This document shows positions 24,019-32,475 of a stretch of 34,724 bases of DNA, in pieces. Position numbers and translations under genes: made by a program. This DNA is from Ruminococcus sp. (lineage in GTDB: Bacteria; Bacillota; Clostridia; Oscillospirales; Ruminococcaceae), in contig JAEEVL010000028.1 of the NCBI GenBank assembly GCA_016290875.1, forward strand, positions 1-34,724, in the 5' to 3' direction. Positions within the stretch are counted from its first letter, which is position 1. The number at the start of each line of letters is the position of its first letter. The notes below the pieces were generated by a model. The model had not been told where the DNA came from. It did not search any database and worked only from the letters and a program-made list of their open reading frames with translations.

Positions 24019-25602
24019 TCATTCGTTTTCGATCATCTTTTTAAGTTCAACTTTATTGACCTTATTCATATTGGTAAGCGGGAATTCTGTCATCATTCTG
24101 ACCTCATCAGGCATCTTATAGCTGCCAAGTCCCTCAGAACTCAGAAAATCTATAAGTTCCTTATATTTGAGTTCAGCTGCACCTTCCTTATAAATTATGC
24201 AGGCGCATATCTTCTGACCGAGCATGTCATCGTCTATGCCGACAACGGCTGCGTCAATGATACGTTCATTCTTGCATAGAAGCTCCTCCACCTCTGACGG
24301 CATTATCTTCTCACCGGCACGGTTTATCTGCTCCTTGACTCTTCCTGCAAGACGATAGCGATTCTCCTTGTCTCTCATAGCCTTGTCGCCTGTAAGATAG
24401 AAGCCTTCCTCGTTAAAGCTGGTTTTGTTTGCTTCGGGAGCTTCAAAGTAACCGTCAATAGTAAAAGGTCCGCGGCATATTACTTCACCGTACTCACCCT
24501 CGGGCACATCATTGCCATTTTCGTCAACTATCCTTATTTCGGTTGCATCATCAATAGGTCTGCCCTGACACGATTTGATAACATCGTCTGTATCGTCAAC
24601 TTCTGTAATGAACATAAGTCCCTCAGTTGTACCGTAAACCTGATTCAGTTTGCACGGATACTTTGCCATTATCTCATCAGCCTGTGCATCCTGGAGCATA
24701 GCTCCGCCGACCTGAAGAAGTCTCAGTGAAGAGAGATCATAATAATCGTCGTTTTCAAACAGGCTGATACACATAAGAGCCATTGTCGGCACAAGCGCTG
24801 TGACTGTAACGCCGTATTCGGTTATAAGGTCAAGTATTTCATCAGGACTCGAATTCTTGCACAGAACGACCGTACCTCCGGCTCTGAGAGTTCCGAGTAT
24901 GCCGGGGCAGCACAGCGGGAAATTATGCTCGCCGGAAAGAGCTACAAGATACACATCATCCTCAGTCATACGGCATCTTTCAGCGCACTTAACCATATTG
25001 TAAATGTAGTCTGTATGTGTACGCGGTATCAGCTTGGGAATACCGGTGGAACCGCCGCTGAGAAGAAGATGTGCGTTACTGTATCCGTCAACTTCCGGCA
25101 GTTCGCCCTCCTCACTCTTTATATCAGAGAGTTTAACATCTCCGCCATCGCCGTCAACAATCACATATTTAAGGGAGTCAAATTCGCTCTGCATCTTCTT
25201 AGCAAGAGCTACAAAATCATACCCCTGGAACTTCTCCGGTACTATATAGGCAACAGCACCTGTTAAGCTGATCATTGAGCGAACTTCCTTTTCGCGGTGT
25301 GCGTAAAGCGCAAGTATTGGAATAACTCCTATCTTATACAGAGCAAAGAGAGTTACAGGATATGCCATAACATTAGGCATCTGCAATACTACCTTATCGC
25401 CTGTTTTCAAGCCAAGCTGAAGGAATCCTCTTGCTGCTTTGTCTGTCTCTGCATCGAATTCACTGTATGTGAGCTCTCCGGACTCGGCAATAAATGCGGT
25501 CTTGTCCGGATATTTACCTGCCCATCGGCGAAGCTGTTCGCCGATGCCTATTCTTTCCCAATCCTTTAAGTGCTCATATTTTTCTAAATACTTCTTGTAC
25601 AT
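24019..25602 (-). CDS. Aryl-acid AMP ligase (salicylate/2,3-dihydroxybenzoate adenylating, EntE/DhbE/PchD family)
   Basis: The protein has 527 residues, the normal length. Core motif A3 is LLSGGSTGIPK at 180-190. The aryl-acid signature HNFPLCCPG at 226-234 has N227 where amino-acid-activating domains have Asp, which is how this family selects aryl acids. The position that is Ser in dihydroxybenzoate enzymes (S240 of DhbE) is Cys here (C232), and the V337 position is Met (M330). Cys at the former is typical of salicylate enzymes. It should activate salicylate with ATP and load it on S38 of NRPS1. No gene for making salicylate or dihydroxybenzoate is in the window. The start follows AAAGGA by 8 bases. 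Confidence 0.9.
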   Translation of the reverse strand: MYKKYLEKYEHLKDWERIGIGEQLRRWAGKYPDKTAFIAESGELTYSEFDAETDKAARGFLQLGLKTGDKVVLQMPNVMAYPVTLFALYKIGVIPILALYAHREKEVRSMISLTGAVAYIVPEKFQGYDFVALAKKMQSEFDSLKYVIVDGDGGDVKLSDIKSEEGELPEVDGYSNAHLLLSGGSTGIPKLIPRTHTDYIYNMVKCAERCRMTEDDVYLVALSGEHNFPLCCPGILGTLRAGGTVVLCKNSSPDEILDLITEYGVTVTALVPTMALMCISLFENDDYYDLSSLRLLQVGGAMLQDAQADEIMAKYPCKLNQVYGTTEGLMFITEVDDTDDVIKSCQGRPIDDATEIRIVDENGNDVPEGEYGEVICRGPFTIDGYFEAPEANKTSFNEEGFYLTGDKAMRDKENRYRLAGRVKEQINRAGEKIMPSEVEELLCKNERIIDAAVVGIDDDMLGQKICACIIYKEGAAELKYKELIDFLSSEGLGSYKMPDEVRMMTEFPLTNMNKVNKVELKKMIENE

Positions 25603-25628
25603 TTTCTAAGTCCTTTCATATTATGATA

Positions 25629-27890
25629 TTATTCACGATTGTCTTTGAGACTTTCTGTCATTTCGATCTTGTCAACCTTTCTGCCAAGCAGTACAAGCGA
25701 CACGATGTAGCTAAGGAACACAAGCACGAAGTATTTAACACATGTTACAACGCTAACCTTTGCTGCAACATAGGCGTTGAACGCAGCCGCATTCGCCTGG
25801 AAGTACAACTCAACAAATATGTAGCCTGCAACAAGTCCGAGAACCGCTGCTATCGGTATAACAAAATGGTATATGTTTATCATCAGTCGGTTTATCTCTT
25901 TGTTTCTGTATCCAAGCACCTTGAACATCGAAATGGACGCCTTGCTTTCAGATATGAGCATATTTATCATTATGTAAATTACGAATACACATATTATCAC
26001 GCCGAATGGCACCATTACAAATATCTCCTGCTTCATCATTTTGTAGACCTCGTCTATCTGATCGCGCAGTGAAGATTTAGTAATAACCTGACTCGTTTGA
26101 TTTCCAGGATAATGCATATCTTCTTCAGATACAAGGAGATTATAGCTGCCCTCAGGAAGTCCGGTTATCTCATATACGTTCTCGGGAGACGTGTATATAG
26201 CGTTCTGAGCATTGTTGTCTATGATACCGTCTATCTTTATCGTTGTTTCTTCAAGTGTTGCAACATTCTTTATGCTAAGTTTGTCACCCTTTGAAACTCC
26301 GTATATTACAGAACCCATTTTTGTGATGTAGTATCCGCCACCTTCAATATCCGCTTTTCCACCGCTGACGAGCTCGTAATTCATGAGATCATTTTCTTTC
26401 ATTCCCATAAGAGCTGTAGCTTTACCGTCTTTGCCGCTCTCAAATATCGAATAGACTATCTTTGCACCGCCCTCAGGCTCATCAGTTCTGAGTTCGCTGA
26501 AATAGTACTGATACTCCATGTCACCAATCTGATCGACTGACTCATTTACAAAGACTTTGAGCGAATCTACAACGCCGTATGTATACAGAAAAATAAGACT
26601 TCCGAAGCATATTCCGACAACGATGAGAAGTGTTCTCACAGGCTTGCCGAAAACAGAACGCAGTCTGTACTTAGTTGTAAGGCTGAGCTTTGACTTCTCC
26701 ATTCTGAACTTGTTTTTTCTGTCCTTATCATCAACACCCGTTATCATTGAAATAGTTTTCTTACGTAGAGAAAGAATTGCCGTGAAGAACACAGATGCTG
26801 TGAAAAGTATGAGCGGAACAACAAAAGATATTATAACGCCCATCGGTTCAAGGCCGTATTTTACCGGGAGCGGTTCGAGCTTTATGAAGCACATCGGTAT
26901 GAGAATATTCTGCATGGGTACACTCAGGATAACACCAATTATGCTTCCGGCAATCGATACAATTATTCCGAGGACACTGTAATGTGCTGCCAGCTGGAAT
27001 TTATTGTATCCAAGGGCTGAAAGTATTCCTATGAACTTCTGCTCAGACTTGATCTTCCTTTCAAGTACAACAGCTATGATTATCATTATGAGGAAGAACA
27101 CTATCGGTACAATTACATCGCGTATGTCCTTAGTCATTGTGAGCATACTGTCAGCAGAGCTTATACGGTTGTTATTCTCCTTACTTGTATAGGAAGCAAC
27201 CATAGCTCTTTCATTCAGTTCTTTTCTGAAATCTTCAATATTACTCTTGCTTTCATTATTGTATCTTACGCTGTAATAATCCATTTCATCTTCCGCATGA
27301 GTACCGAGCACTTTCTTATACTCATCAGCTGTAAGCATAGCTATAGCAAAGCTGTCCGGAGTTGAAAAGCTGCCGCTTATGTCTTTGTAGATACTAATAT
27401 AATCCGGTCTGTCAAAAGAACCTGTAACCTTGTATGATTTGCCGTTGAAAACATACTCGTCACCGTTTGAAAGGTCGTTTTCCTGCATATACGACCTACA
27501 AAGGAGGAGCTCGTCATCATTTGTGATGTCATCTCCGTAGGTAACGCGATACTTGTTTATCTTTTCTGATGGACGGAATAGTCTTATAGTATCCGTATTG
27601 CCGTCGCTGTCTTTGTTCTCAATATCGATATACGACTGCTGTTCAAGCGACAGGTCATACTTTTCTTCAAAATAACTTATGTCCTCATCGCTGAGAGGCT
27701 TATAGACATTGAACTGAGCATCTTCGCTGAAACACTCTTTCCTGAAATCCTTGATATAGGAATTCATACCTTCAAACCCGCACGACATAGTCAAATACAC
27801 CATTATGCAAACGGTAGTAAGTATAATTATGCTCACGTAAAATGAAAGGTTACTTTTTATATTTCTGCTGTATCTTTTCTTTAAAACCAT
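25629..27890 (-). CDS. ABC transporter permease, FtsX/MacB-like
   Basis: The protein has 753 residues with two FtsX-type halves. One membrane helix (about 15-37) is followed by a large external domain (about 40-255). Three helices follow (about 258-380), then a fifth (about 420-440), a second external domain and three more near the C-terminus, about eight in all. The cytoplasmic coupling pattern ALGYNK...L / VLGYRNKEINRLM is present before helices. It pairs with the ATPase gene 14 bases upstream. Permeases of this type move lipids, peptides or siderophores outwards rather than import. Within this cluster, export of the finished metallophore is the simplest inference; antimicrobial-peptide export or resistance is an alternative. 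Confidence 0.88.
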   Translation of the reverse strand: MVLKKRYSRNIKSNLSFYVSIIILTTVCIMVYLTMSCGFEGMNSYIKDFRKECFSEDAQFNVYKPLSDEDISYFEEKYDLSLEQQSYIDIENKDSDGNTDTIRLFRPSEKINKYRVTYGDDITNDDELLLCRSYMQENDLSNGDEYVFNGKSYKVTGSFDRPDYISIYKDISGSFSTPDSFAIAMLTADEYKKVLGTHAEDEMDYYSVRYNNESKSNIEDFRKELNERAMVASYTSKENNNRISSADSMLTMTKDIRDVIVPIVFFLIMIIIAVVLERKIKSEQKFIGILSALGYNKFQLAAHYSVLGIIVSIAGSIIGVILSVPMQNILIPMCFIKLEPLPVKYGLEPMGVIISFVVPLILFTASVFFTAILSLRKKTISMITGVDDKDRKNKFRMEKSKLSLTTKYRLRSVFGKPVRTLLIVVGICFGSLIFLYTYGVVDSLKVFVNESVDQIGDMEYQYYFSELRTDEPEGGAKIVYSIFESGKDGKATALMGMKENDLMNYELVSGGKADIEGGGYYITKMGSVIYGVSKGDKLSIKNVATLEETTIKIDGIIDNNAQNAIYTSPENVYEITGLPEGSYNLLVSEEDMHYPGNQTSQVITKSSLRDQIDEVYKMMKQEIFVMVPFGVIICVFVIYIMINMLISESKASISMFKVLGYRNKEINRLMINIYHFVIPIAAVLGLVAGYIFVELYFQANAAAFNAYVAAKVSVVTCVKYFVLVFLSYIVSLVLLGRKVDKIEMTESLKDNRE

Positions 27891-27904
27891 TGTCTGTCAC
27901 CTTC

Positions 27905-28603
27905 TCAGAATACGATATCTTTCGGACTTACACGTTCTTTGTTTTCAGTTACAGATTTGATATTACCGTCCTGTACTCTTATAACAACATCCGTCATCTT
28001 TGAAATGGCTTCGTTATGTGTTACGATGATAATTGTAGTGCCGTACTTTGCGTGGATCTTTTCAAGGAATTCCAGTACCATTCTTGACGACTTGGAGTCA
28101 AGCGCACCTGTAAGCTCATCACAGAGGAGTATCTTAGGATTCTTTACCAGTGCTCTTGCGATAGCTACTCTCTGCTGCTGTCCGCCGGAGAGTTCTCTTG
28201 GAAATCTCCCGGCATAATCCTTGATACCAAGTGACTCAAGCATTTCATCAATATCAAAAGGATCATCGGAAATGTCCTTTACAGACTGAACATTTTCCCT
28301 GACTGTCAGATCAGGGATAAGATTGTAGAACTGAAATACAAATCCAACTGACTTTCGTCTGTAATCGCACATCTGCTTTTTTGACAGTTTTGTCAGCTCT
28401 GTCCCGTCAACCGTGATAGTTCCGGAATCTATATCATCAAGTCCTCCGAGCATATTCAGAAGCGTACTCTTACCGGAGCCTGAAGGTCCGAGTATCGTGT
28501 ATATCTTGCCCTTTTCAAGCGAAAGATCTATACCATCCATTGCATTGACCTGTGCTTCGCCTTTGCCGTATGATTTCTTAGCATTTTTGATCTCAATAAA
28601 CAT
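27905..28603 (-). CDS. ABC transporter ATPase, MacB/LolD-like
   Basis: The protein has 232 residues, the usual size for this group. Walker A is GPSGSGKST at 39-47, the Q-loop is VFQFYNL, the signature LSGGQQQR, and Walker B ILLCDELTGALD with the H-loop in IIIVTHNEA. It powers the FtsX-like permease encoded directly downstream. The start follows GAGGAATAATTT. The first half of the cluster (thioesterase to reductase) is separated from it by 68 bases with a small hairpin. Confidence 0.93.
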   Translation of the reverse strand: MFIEIKNAKKSYGKGEAQVNAMDGIDLSLEKGKIYTILGPSGSGKSTLLNMLGGLDDIDSGTITVDGTELTKLSKKQMCDYRRKSVGFVFQFYNLIPDLTVRENVQSVKDISDDPFDIDEMLESLGIKDYAGRFPRELSGGQQQRVAIARALVKNPKILLCDELTGALDSKSSRMVLEFLEKIHAKYGTTIIIVTHNEAISKMTDVVIRVQDGNIKSVTENKERVSPKDIVF

Positions 28604-28655
28604 AAATTATTCCTCGCATTTATACTAATTATATTTTTAAGACTGCCGCCCACGC

Positions 28656-28673
28656 AAAGCTGCATACAGCTTT
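28656..28673 (-). other. Small intercistronic hairpin before the ABC genes
   Basis: AAAGCTG (28656-28662) pairs with CAGCTTT (28667-28673) at the stop of the reductase gene. A TATAAT lies just after on the minus strand without a convincing -35 box. It may be a processing site or weak attenuator. Confidence 0.35.
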
Positions 28674-29748
28674 ACAGCATAGCTTCAAAAGAAGAGCTTA
28701 CCGGCACTTCTTTGATTTCAAAACGGCAGTTTTCACTGAGATATTCCTTTATTTCTGTGGTGAGTTCTCTGTCAGCAAGACGATACCCCATATGAACGCC
28801 CTTGTCAACATCCAAACTCAGAACTTTATCCGCTATAAGCCCCGCCGATACAGAACATAGCTTATCCATATCACTGAATGAAAGAACAAACTGCACACAT
28901 TTGTCCACTCCGTCTTTAGTTCCGATGATTTCTCCAAGCATAACCGAATATAGTTCCTTGCCCGAAGCCTCTCTTTTACTGCGCTCAGCAGCTGTCAGAG
29001 CACTCATCTTTTCCTTATCTCCCGAAGTCACTATACCGATAAGCCTAATGAAGAACATAAACTGTGAGATATTCTCATATGCGTTCAGCCACTTCAGACT
29101 GCTGATGCCCGTCTTTTCGGCAAAATCAATCATTTCATCCGAAAGGTAAGGTTTAAGGAAAACTTCCTTGCCCAGCACCGGAAGTTTAAAGCGTCTTCGC
29201 GGATCTATCACCATTTTTCTGATTTCTCCATTATAGTAATACGAATCCACATATCCAGATTTTTCCGATGACATAATTATGTCTGTCAACGCTCTGTCAG
29301 AGCAAAGCTCAGTACAGCCCTGAAACAGGACCGCTCTCTCAGCCTTGTCAAAATGCTCCTCAATAATGAACTTGGGTATCATCGCCGACAAACCCGGGAT
29401 ATAACCACATGATGTGATATATGTTCCGCTCTCAGGAAGCTCGTCCGAAGCTACGCAGTCCGTGAGGTCGAGATAGATACAGTCGTTCTCTCCGGCTGTC
29501 ACTGCTATGTTATTTGAATACTCATAAGCCGGAGCAATGCAATTAATCAGCATATCACATTCAGCTGCGAGTTCCGTAAGCTTTTCTGTATCACTTACAT
29601 CGAATACCTTCTGCGTATAATTCTCATTGTCTGAAAAAACTTCTGTCTGATGCCTTTGTACTCCGTATACCGTATAACCTTTACCGAGTAGGTATTCAGC
29701 TATACCTCTGCCTATATTTCCACTGCATCCAATTATTCCAACTGTCAT
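28672..29748 (-). CDS. Saccharopine-dehydrogenase-family NAD(P)-dependent oxidoreductase
   Basis: The protein has 358 residues from an ATG five bases after GGTGA; two earlier non-ATG starts overlap the carrier protein gene. The N-terminal Rossmann fold has MTVGIIGCSGNIGRGIAEYL, and the block YLDLTDCVASDE is like that of saccharopine dehydrogenase relatives. In pyochelin and yersiniabactin pathways a reductase of similar length (PchG/Irp3) reduces a thiazoline to a thiazolidine. That enzyme belongs to another Rossmann group, but the same job is plausible here. The alternative is reduction of an imine or aldehyde formed at the stand-alone carrier protein. Family fairly sure, substrate unknown. 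Confidence 0.75.
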   Translation of the reverse strand: MTVGIIGCSGNIGRGIAEYLLGKGYTVYGVQRHQTEVFSDNENYTQKVFDVSDTEKLTELAAECDMLINCIAPAYEYSNNIAVTAGENDCIYLDLTDCVASDELPESGTYITSCGYIPGLSAMIPKFIIEEHFDKAERAVLFQGCTELCSDRALTDIIMSSEKSGYVDSYYYNGEIRKMVIDPRRRFKLPVLGKEVFLKPYLSDEMIDFAEKTGISSLKWLNAYENISQFMFFIRLIGIVTSGDKEKMSALTAAERSKREASGKELYSVMLGEIIGTKDGVDKCVQFVLSFSDMDKLCSVSAGLIADKVLSLDVDKGVHMGYRLADRELTTEIKEYLSENCRFEIKEVPVSSSFEAML

Positions 29749-29759
29749 CAGAGTCACCG

Positions 29760-29966
29760 TCAATTCACAAGAGTATCTATCGTATCTTTTTCAAAGAAAT
29801 CAGCTATCTCTATCTTGCGTCCTGTCTTTTCCTCAAACATGAGAATGACCTTGTTCGCAATAAAAGAGTTTCCTCCGAGATCAAAAAAGGATTCATCCAT
29901 GCCCGGAAGTTCATCAAGTCCCAATGTTTCCTTCCATATCTCCTGCATTATTTTTTTATCTTCCAT
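29760..29966 (-). CDS. Stand-alone peptidyl/acyl carrier protein
   Basis: The protein has 68 residues from the ATG after AAAGGAAGTATTAAA; an upstream TTG is unlikely. The phosphopantetheine serine lies in DLGGNSF, with Asn where most carriers have Asp or His. ESFFDLGGNSFIANKVILMFEEKTGRKIEIADFF is the usual helix 2-3 pattern, split here as ESFFDLGG and NSFIANKV. It sits between a stand-alone C domain and a reductase with no adenylation domain for it in the window, so what it carries is open. Confidence 0.88.
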   Translation of the reverse strand: MEDKKIMQEIWKETLGLDELPGMDESFFDLGGNSFIANKVILMFEEKTGRKIEIADFFEKDTIDTLVN

Positions 29967-29990
29967 TTTAATACTTCCTTTCAAAATAGT

Positions 29991-31265
29991 TTATTTTACA
30001 CTCTCGTCAACTGCTTTGCAGTATTCTCCGAACGTCATGTCTTCGCCGGATAATACCCTATTTGCAATTATGAAAGCATTTTTCATTCTTTCAAGCACTT
30101 CGCCGCTCATGAGGTCATTGTCAAGACCTGCCATAAGCGCAAGTTCGTTGCCGGACTCATACGCATCAAGTGACAGTGAAGCCCAGTGGAAAGGCTTTAC
30201 AAATTCGTCTATATTGTCGTAAGGTCTTGCAACAGCCTTTCCGAACTTGATATCCTTGGAATCGTCACCGAAGTTCTGATAGGAAAGAATAAACTCCGTG
30301 CCGTTTCTGAAAAGGTCATACAGAGCAAGATCTTTCTTACTCTCTGCAAGATATCTCTGCTTGCAGCGGACCGCCATTTCTTTCATAGAGTCATTGGACT
30401 CAAAGATATTCCTGTCAATGTATCCTGTCAGAAACTCGCCTATCGACGACATATTCTTCAGCTTACGAACTCCTACTGCAACACCTATGAGTGAATCCTT
30501 AGCTTTATATGTAGCTGTGATAGCTGCATGGAACATAAACAGCGTGCAGTGGAAAAGGCTCATCTTGTTTGAACGTGCAAATTTTCTGAGTTCTGAGATA
30601 TCAAGCGTAACAAGCTCTCTGTAACGGCTCTCATTGGTACCGTACTTTGAATAATCAACCGGCGGCTTATAGTCCTTTATAGATTCAGCAAACTCTGCTC
30701 TGAGCTTTTTGTATTCAGGTTCCTCTTCAAGCTTATACTGCTCCTTTACGTAATCAAGGAAGCTCGACATAGGTGGAAGCGGAATACCGTTATATCTCAG
30801 AACGATACGTGTAAGTGCATTAGTAACACTAAGACCATCAGCAAGCAAATGACTCATTCCGAACCAAAGACCGTGTTCAGTCTCACTGTATTTGTAAAGA
30901 ATGCAGTTCCACTTTACCTTGCCATCAGGAAGATATTCTATCTTCCTTGTCGCTTCATAGAAGTCATTCTTTATAAACTCTTCTTTTTCTTCCTTAGTCG
31001 CACCGACAGCGTCTCTTACATCAAGCGTATATGTATAGCTGTCAAGAGGCTTCATATACAACTTCTTTGTATTTTCGTCACGCTCAAATACGATTTTCAT
31101 AGCGTCACTTTCTTTGACAAGCTTCTGAACTGCTTTTTCAAGCTTTGCGTAGTTAAGTTCACCTTTGATAAAAATACCGCAGGGAGAAATTATTGAAGTA
31201 TCCTCTCCCCTTGTCATAGACATCGTAACTTCCTGCAAACCGAAAAGTCTGTATCTGTTATCCAT
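29991..31265 (-). CDS. Stand-alone condensation (C) domain protein
   Basis: The protein has 424 residues from the second ATG, better placed 6 bases after AGGAGG. It covers one condensation domain. The active-site motif is SHLLADG, so the catalytic His (H139) and the structural Asp (D143) of HHxxxDG are kept while the first His is Ser. It is therefore a true amide- or ester-forming type, unlike the Cy domains of the two NRPS proteins. It overlaps the upstream thioesterase stop and is followed by the carrier protein 24 bases later. Together they look like a separate condensation module acting in trans on the NRPS product or on a carrier-bound amine or alcohol. An acyltransferase role outside NRPS chemistry is possible. 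Confidence 0.85.
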   Translation of the reverse strand: MDNRYRLFGLQEVTMSMTRGEDTSIISPCGIFIKGELNYAKLEKAVQKLVKESDAMKIVFERDENTKKLYMKPLDSYTYTLDVRDAVGATKEEKEEFIKNDFYEATRKIEYLPDGKVKWNCILYKYSETEHGLWFGMSHLLADGLSVTNALTRIVLRYNGIPLPPMSSFLDYVKEQYKLEEEPEYKKLRAEFAESIKDYKPPVDYSKYGTNESRYRELVTLDISELRKFARSNKMSLFHCTLFMFHAAITATYKAKDSLIGVAVGVRKLKNMSSIGEFLTGYIDRNIFESNDSMKEMAVRCKQRYLAESKKDLALYDLFRNGTEFILSYQNFGDDSKDIKFGKAVARPYDNIDEFVKPFHWASLSLDAYESGNELALMAGLDNDLMSGEVLERMKNAFIIANRVLSGEDMTFGEYCKAVDESVK

Positions 31266-32047
31266 CATATTCCTCCTAAATTATCTTTTATATACTCATT
31301 GAGTTTTGCAAGCACGAACTCTTTATTTCCGTGCTCATTGAAATAATAATGACCACCGTGTACTTGTTCGTAGAATACGTTTTCCGAAGTATAATTGTTC
31401 CAGTCTGCTACGCCTTCTTCTGTTATGAACTCATCTTCTGTTCCTGTCAGGCAGTAGAAATTGCAGCCAAGTTTCACGGGCTCAGATTTGTCAATATTCT
31501 CGAACATTTTCAAATCACCGCGGAATACTGGCATATAATATCTGATAAAGTTCTGATCTCCGGCAAAATCAGGAGAAACAGTTCCCTGTTCTATCATACG
31601 TTCTGCCAGTATCTCATCAGAAACTTCATTTCCGTTATCATCATAGAGAGCCTTGTAACAGTCATACGATCTCGGCGAATTCATACTTGAAGTAATAAAT
31701 GCAGCCGGTGTTTTGCCGAATTTCTTATAAACGCATTTAGCAGCTTCATAGGCTATTATAGCGCCTGTACATTGACCGAAGAGCACGAACGGCTTTTCAA
31801 AGAGCTCGTGTGCATCCTCAACGAATTCTTCTATCATATCACTAACAGTAGAAGGAATAGGTTCGTTTTTTCTTATCTCTCTTCCAGGATACAGCACCGG
31901 ACATACATTGACATCTGCATCAAAAGATTTTTTCCACGGTGCAAAGAAGCTCGGACTTCCTCCCGCATAAACGAACATTAGAAGATTTACTTTTGCGTCT
32001 TCTCTATTCGTACTGTGAACTACCCATTTTTTCTCCAACTCACACAT
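31265..32047 (-). CDS. Thioesterase with cysteine nucleophile
   Basis: The protein has 260 residues with an alpha/beta-hydrolase fold of the NRPS thioesterase type. It shows the oxyanion motif YAGGSPSFF, the elbow GQCTG with C93 in place of Ser, an acidic residue in GTEDEF (D205) and GGHYYF (H233). It is the first gene of the NRPS operon. The ATG directly follows GGAG, which is too close. The in-frame TTG at codon 4 has better spacing (9 bases) and may be the real start, position 32038. A cysteine thioesterase is more reactive towards amines or strained products than a serine one, so this may be the releasing enzyme, while the other thioesterase does proofreading. Confidence 0.88.
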   Translation of the reverse strand: MCELEKKWVVHSTNREDAKVNLLMFVYAGGSPSFFAPWKKSFDADVNVCPVLYPGREIRKNEPIPSTVSDMIEEFVEDAHELFEKPFVLFGQCTGAIIAYEAAKCVYKKFGKTPAAFITSSMNSPRSYDCYKALYDDNGNEVSDEILAERMIEQGTVSPDFAGDQNFIRYYMPVFRGDLKMFENIDKSEPVKLGCNFYCLTGTEDEFITEEGVADWNNYTSENVFYEQVHGGHYYFNEHGNKEFVLAKLNEYIKDNLGGI

Positions 32048-32075
32048 CTCCTTTGAGGCAAGATTAGGACTTTGG

Positions 32076-32091
32076 GTTAGTAGGAACTAAC
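32076..32091 (-). promoter_or_regulatory. Predicted iron operator in the NRPS leader
   Basis: Plus strand GTTAG-TAGGAA-CTAAC, the best copy of the palindrome. Including one flanking base on each side it reads GGTTAG and CTAACC, perfectly symmetrical. It lies about 117 bases after the predicted transcription start and 29 bases before the thioesterase ATG. It may block elongation or serve a second promoter. Confidence 0.65.
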
Positions 32092-32190
32092 CTAAAAGTA
32101 ATAATAAAACCCTATTTTATCAGGCAGATAACGTATTTATAACAATGATAATACCATACGTATCAATAGGATACACACTGTAATAAATAA

Positions 32191-32206
32191 GTTATCATAT
32201 GCTAAC
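32191..32206 (-). promoter_or_regulatory. Predicted iron operator at the NRPS start site
   Basis: Plus strand GTTAT-CATATG-CTAAC, 8 bases after the -10 box of the NRPS promoter, covering the expected transcription start. Confidence 0.6.
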
Positions 32207-32214
32207 CGTATAAC

Positions 32215-32243
32215 ATTATAACCCCAAAAACTACTGTTGTCAA
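32215..32243 (-). promoter_or_regulatory. Sigma-70-type promoter of the NRPS operon
   Basis: On the minus strand TTGACA (32243-32238) and TATAAT (32220-32215) are exactly 17 bases apart, both perfect. The leader to the first gene is about 160 bases. The whole stretch 32048-32475 is a divergent control region; no gene is seen in it. Confidence 0.8.
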
Positions 32244-32333
32244 TAGAAAATCCACACTTTTTTTGCCATAATTTCCGGTGTTGAAAGATGTTTGTCGCAT
32301 TTTTATACAATTCAGAATAGTTGTAAAAACAAA

Positions 32334-32352
32334 TTTGTTAGATTATACAAAC
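32334..32352 (+). promoter_or_regulatory. Predicted activator site upstream of the oxoamine synthase promoter
   Basis: TTTGTTA-N3-TATACAAAC, ending 14 bases before the -35 box, the same element and distance as at the feoA promoter (14442-14460). A 12-bp palindrome AACAAATTTGTT (32328-32339) overlaps its left end. Confidence 0.55.
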
Positions 32353-32366
32353 ATATTTATTCACGA

Positions 32367-32395
32367 TTGACACGCCCCGTTAATAGTGTTATAAT
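32367..32395 (+). promoter_or_regulatory. Sigma-70-type promoter of the oxoamine synthase/SDR operon
   Basis: TTGACA (32367-32372) and TATAAT (32390-32395) with a 17-base spacer. The leader to the ATG is about 75 bases. Confidence 0.8.
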
Positions 32396-32402
32396 TCTAT
32401 CC

Positions 32403-32418
32403 GTTAGGTTTCTCTAAC
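32403..32418 (+). promoter_or_regulatory. Predicted iron operator at the oxoamine synthase start site
   Basis: GTTAG-GTTTCT-CTAAC, starting 7 bases after the -10 box and so covering the transcription start, as at feoA and the NRPS promoter. Both half-sites match the consensus fully. Confidence 0.65.
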
Positions 32419-32475
32419 TTCTGGCGTTACAATATCGTACACTATCAAAAAAATTGTATAAGGAGTTGTATCATT

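Noticed and set aside
24019..25602. Assigning the AMP ligase firmly as a 2,3-dihydroxybenzoate (entE/dhbE) enzyme
   Set aside because: The key pocket Ser is Cys, which points to salicylate, and no dihydroxybenzoate genes are near.
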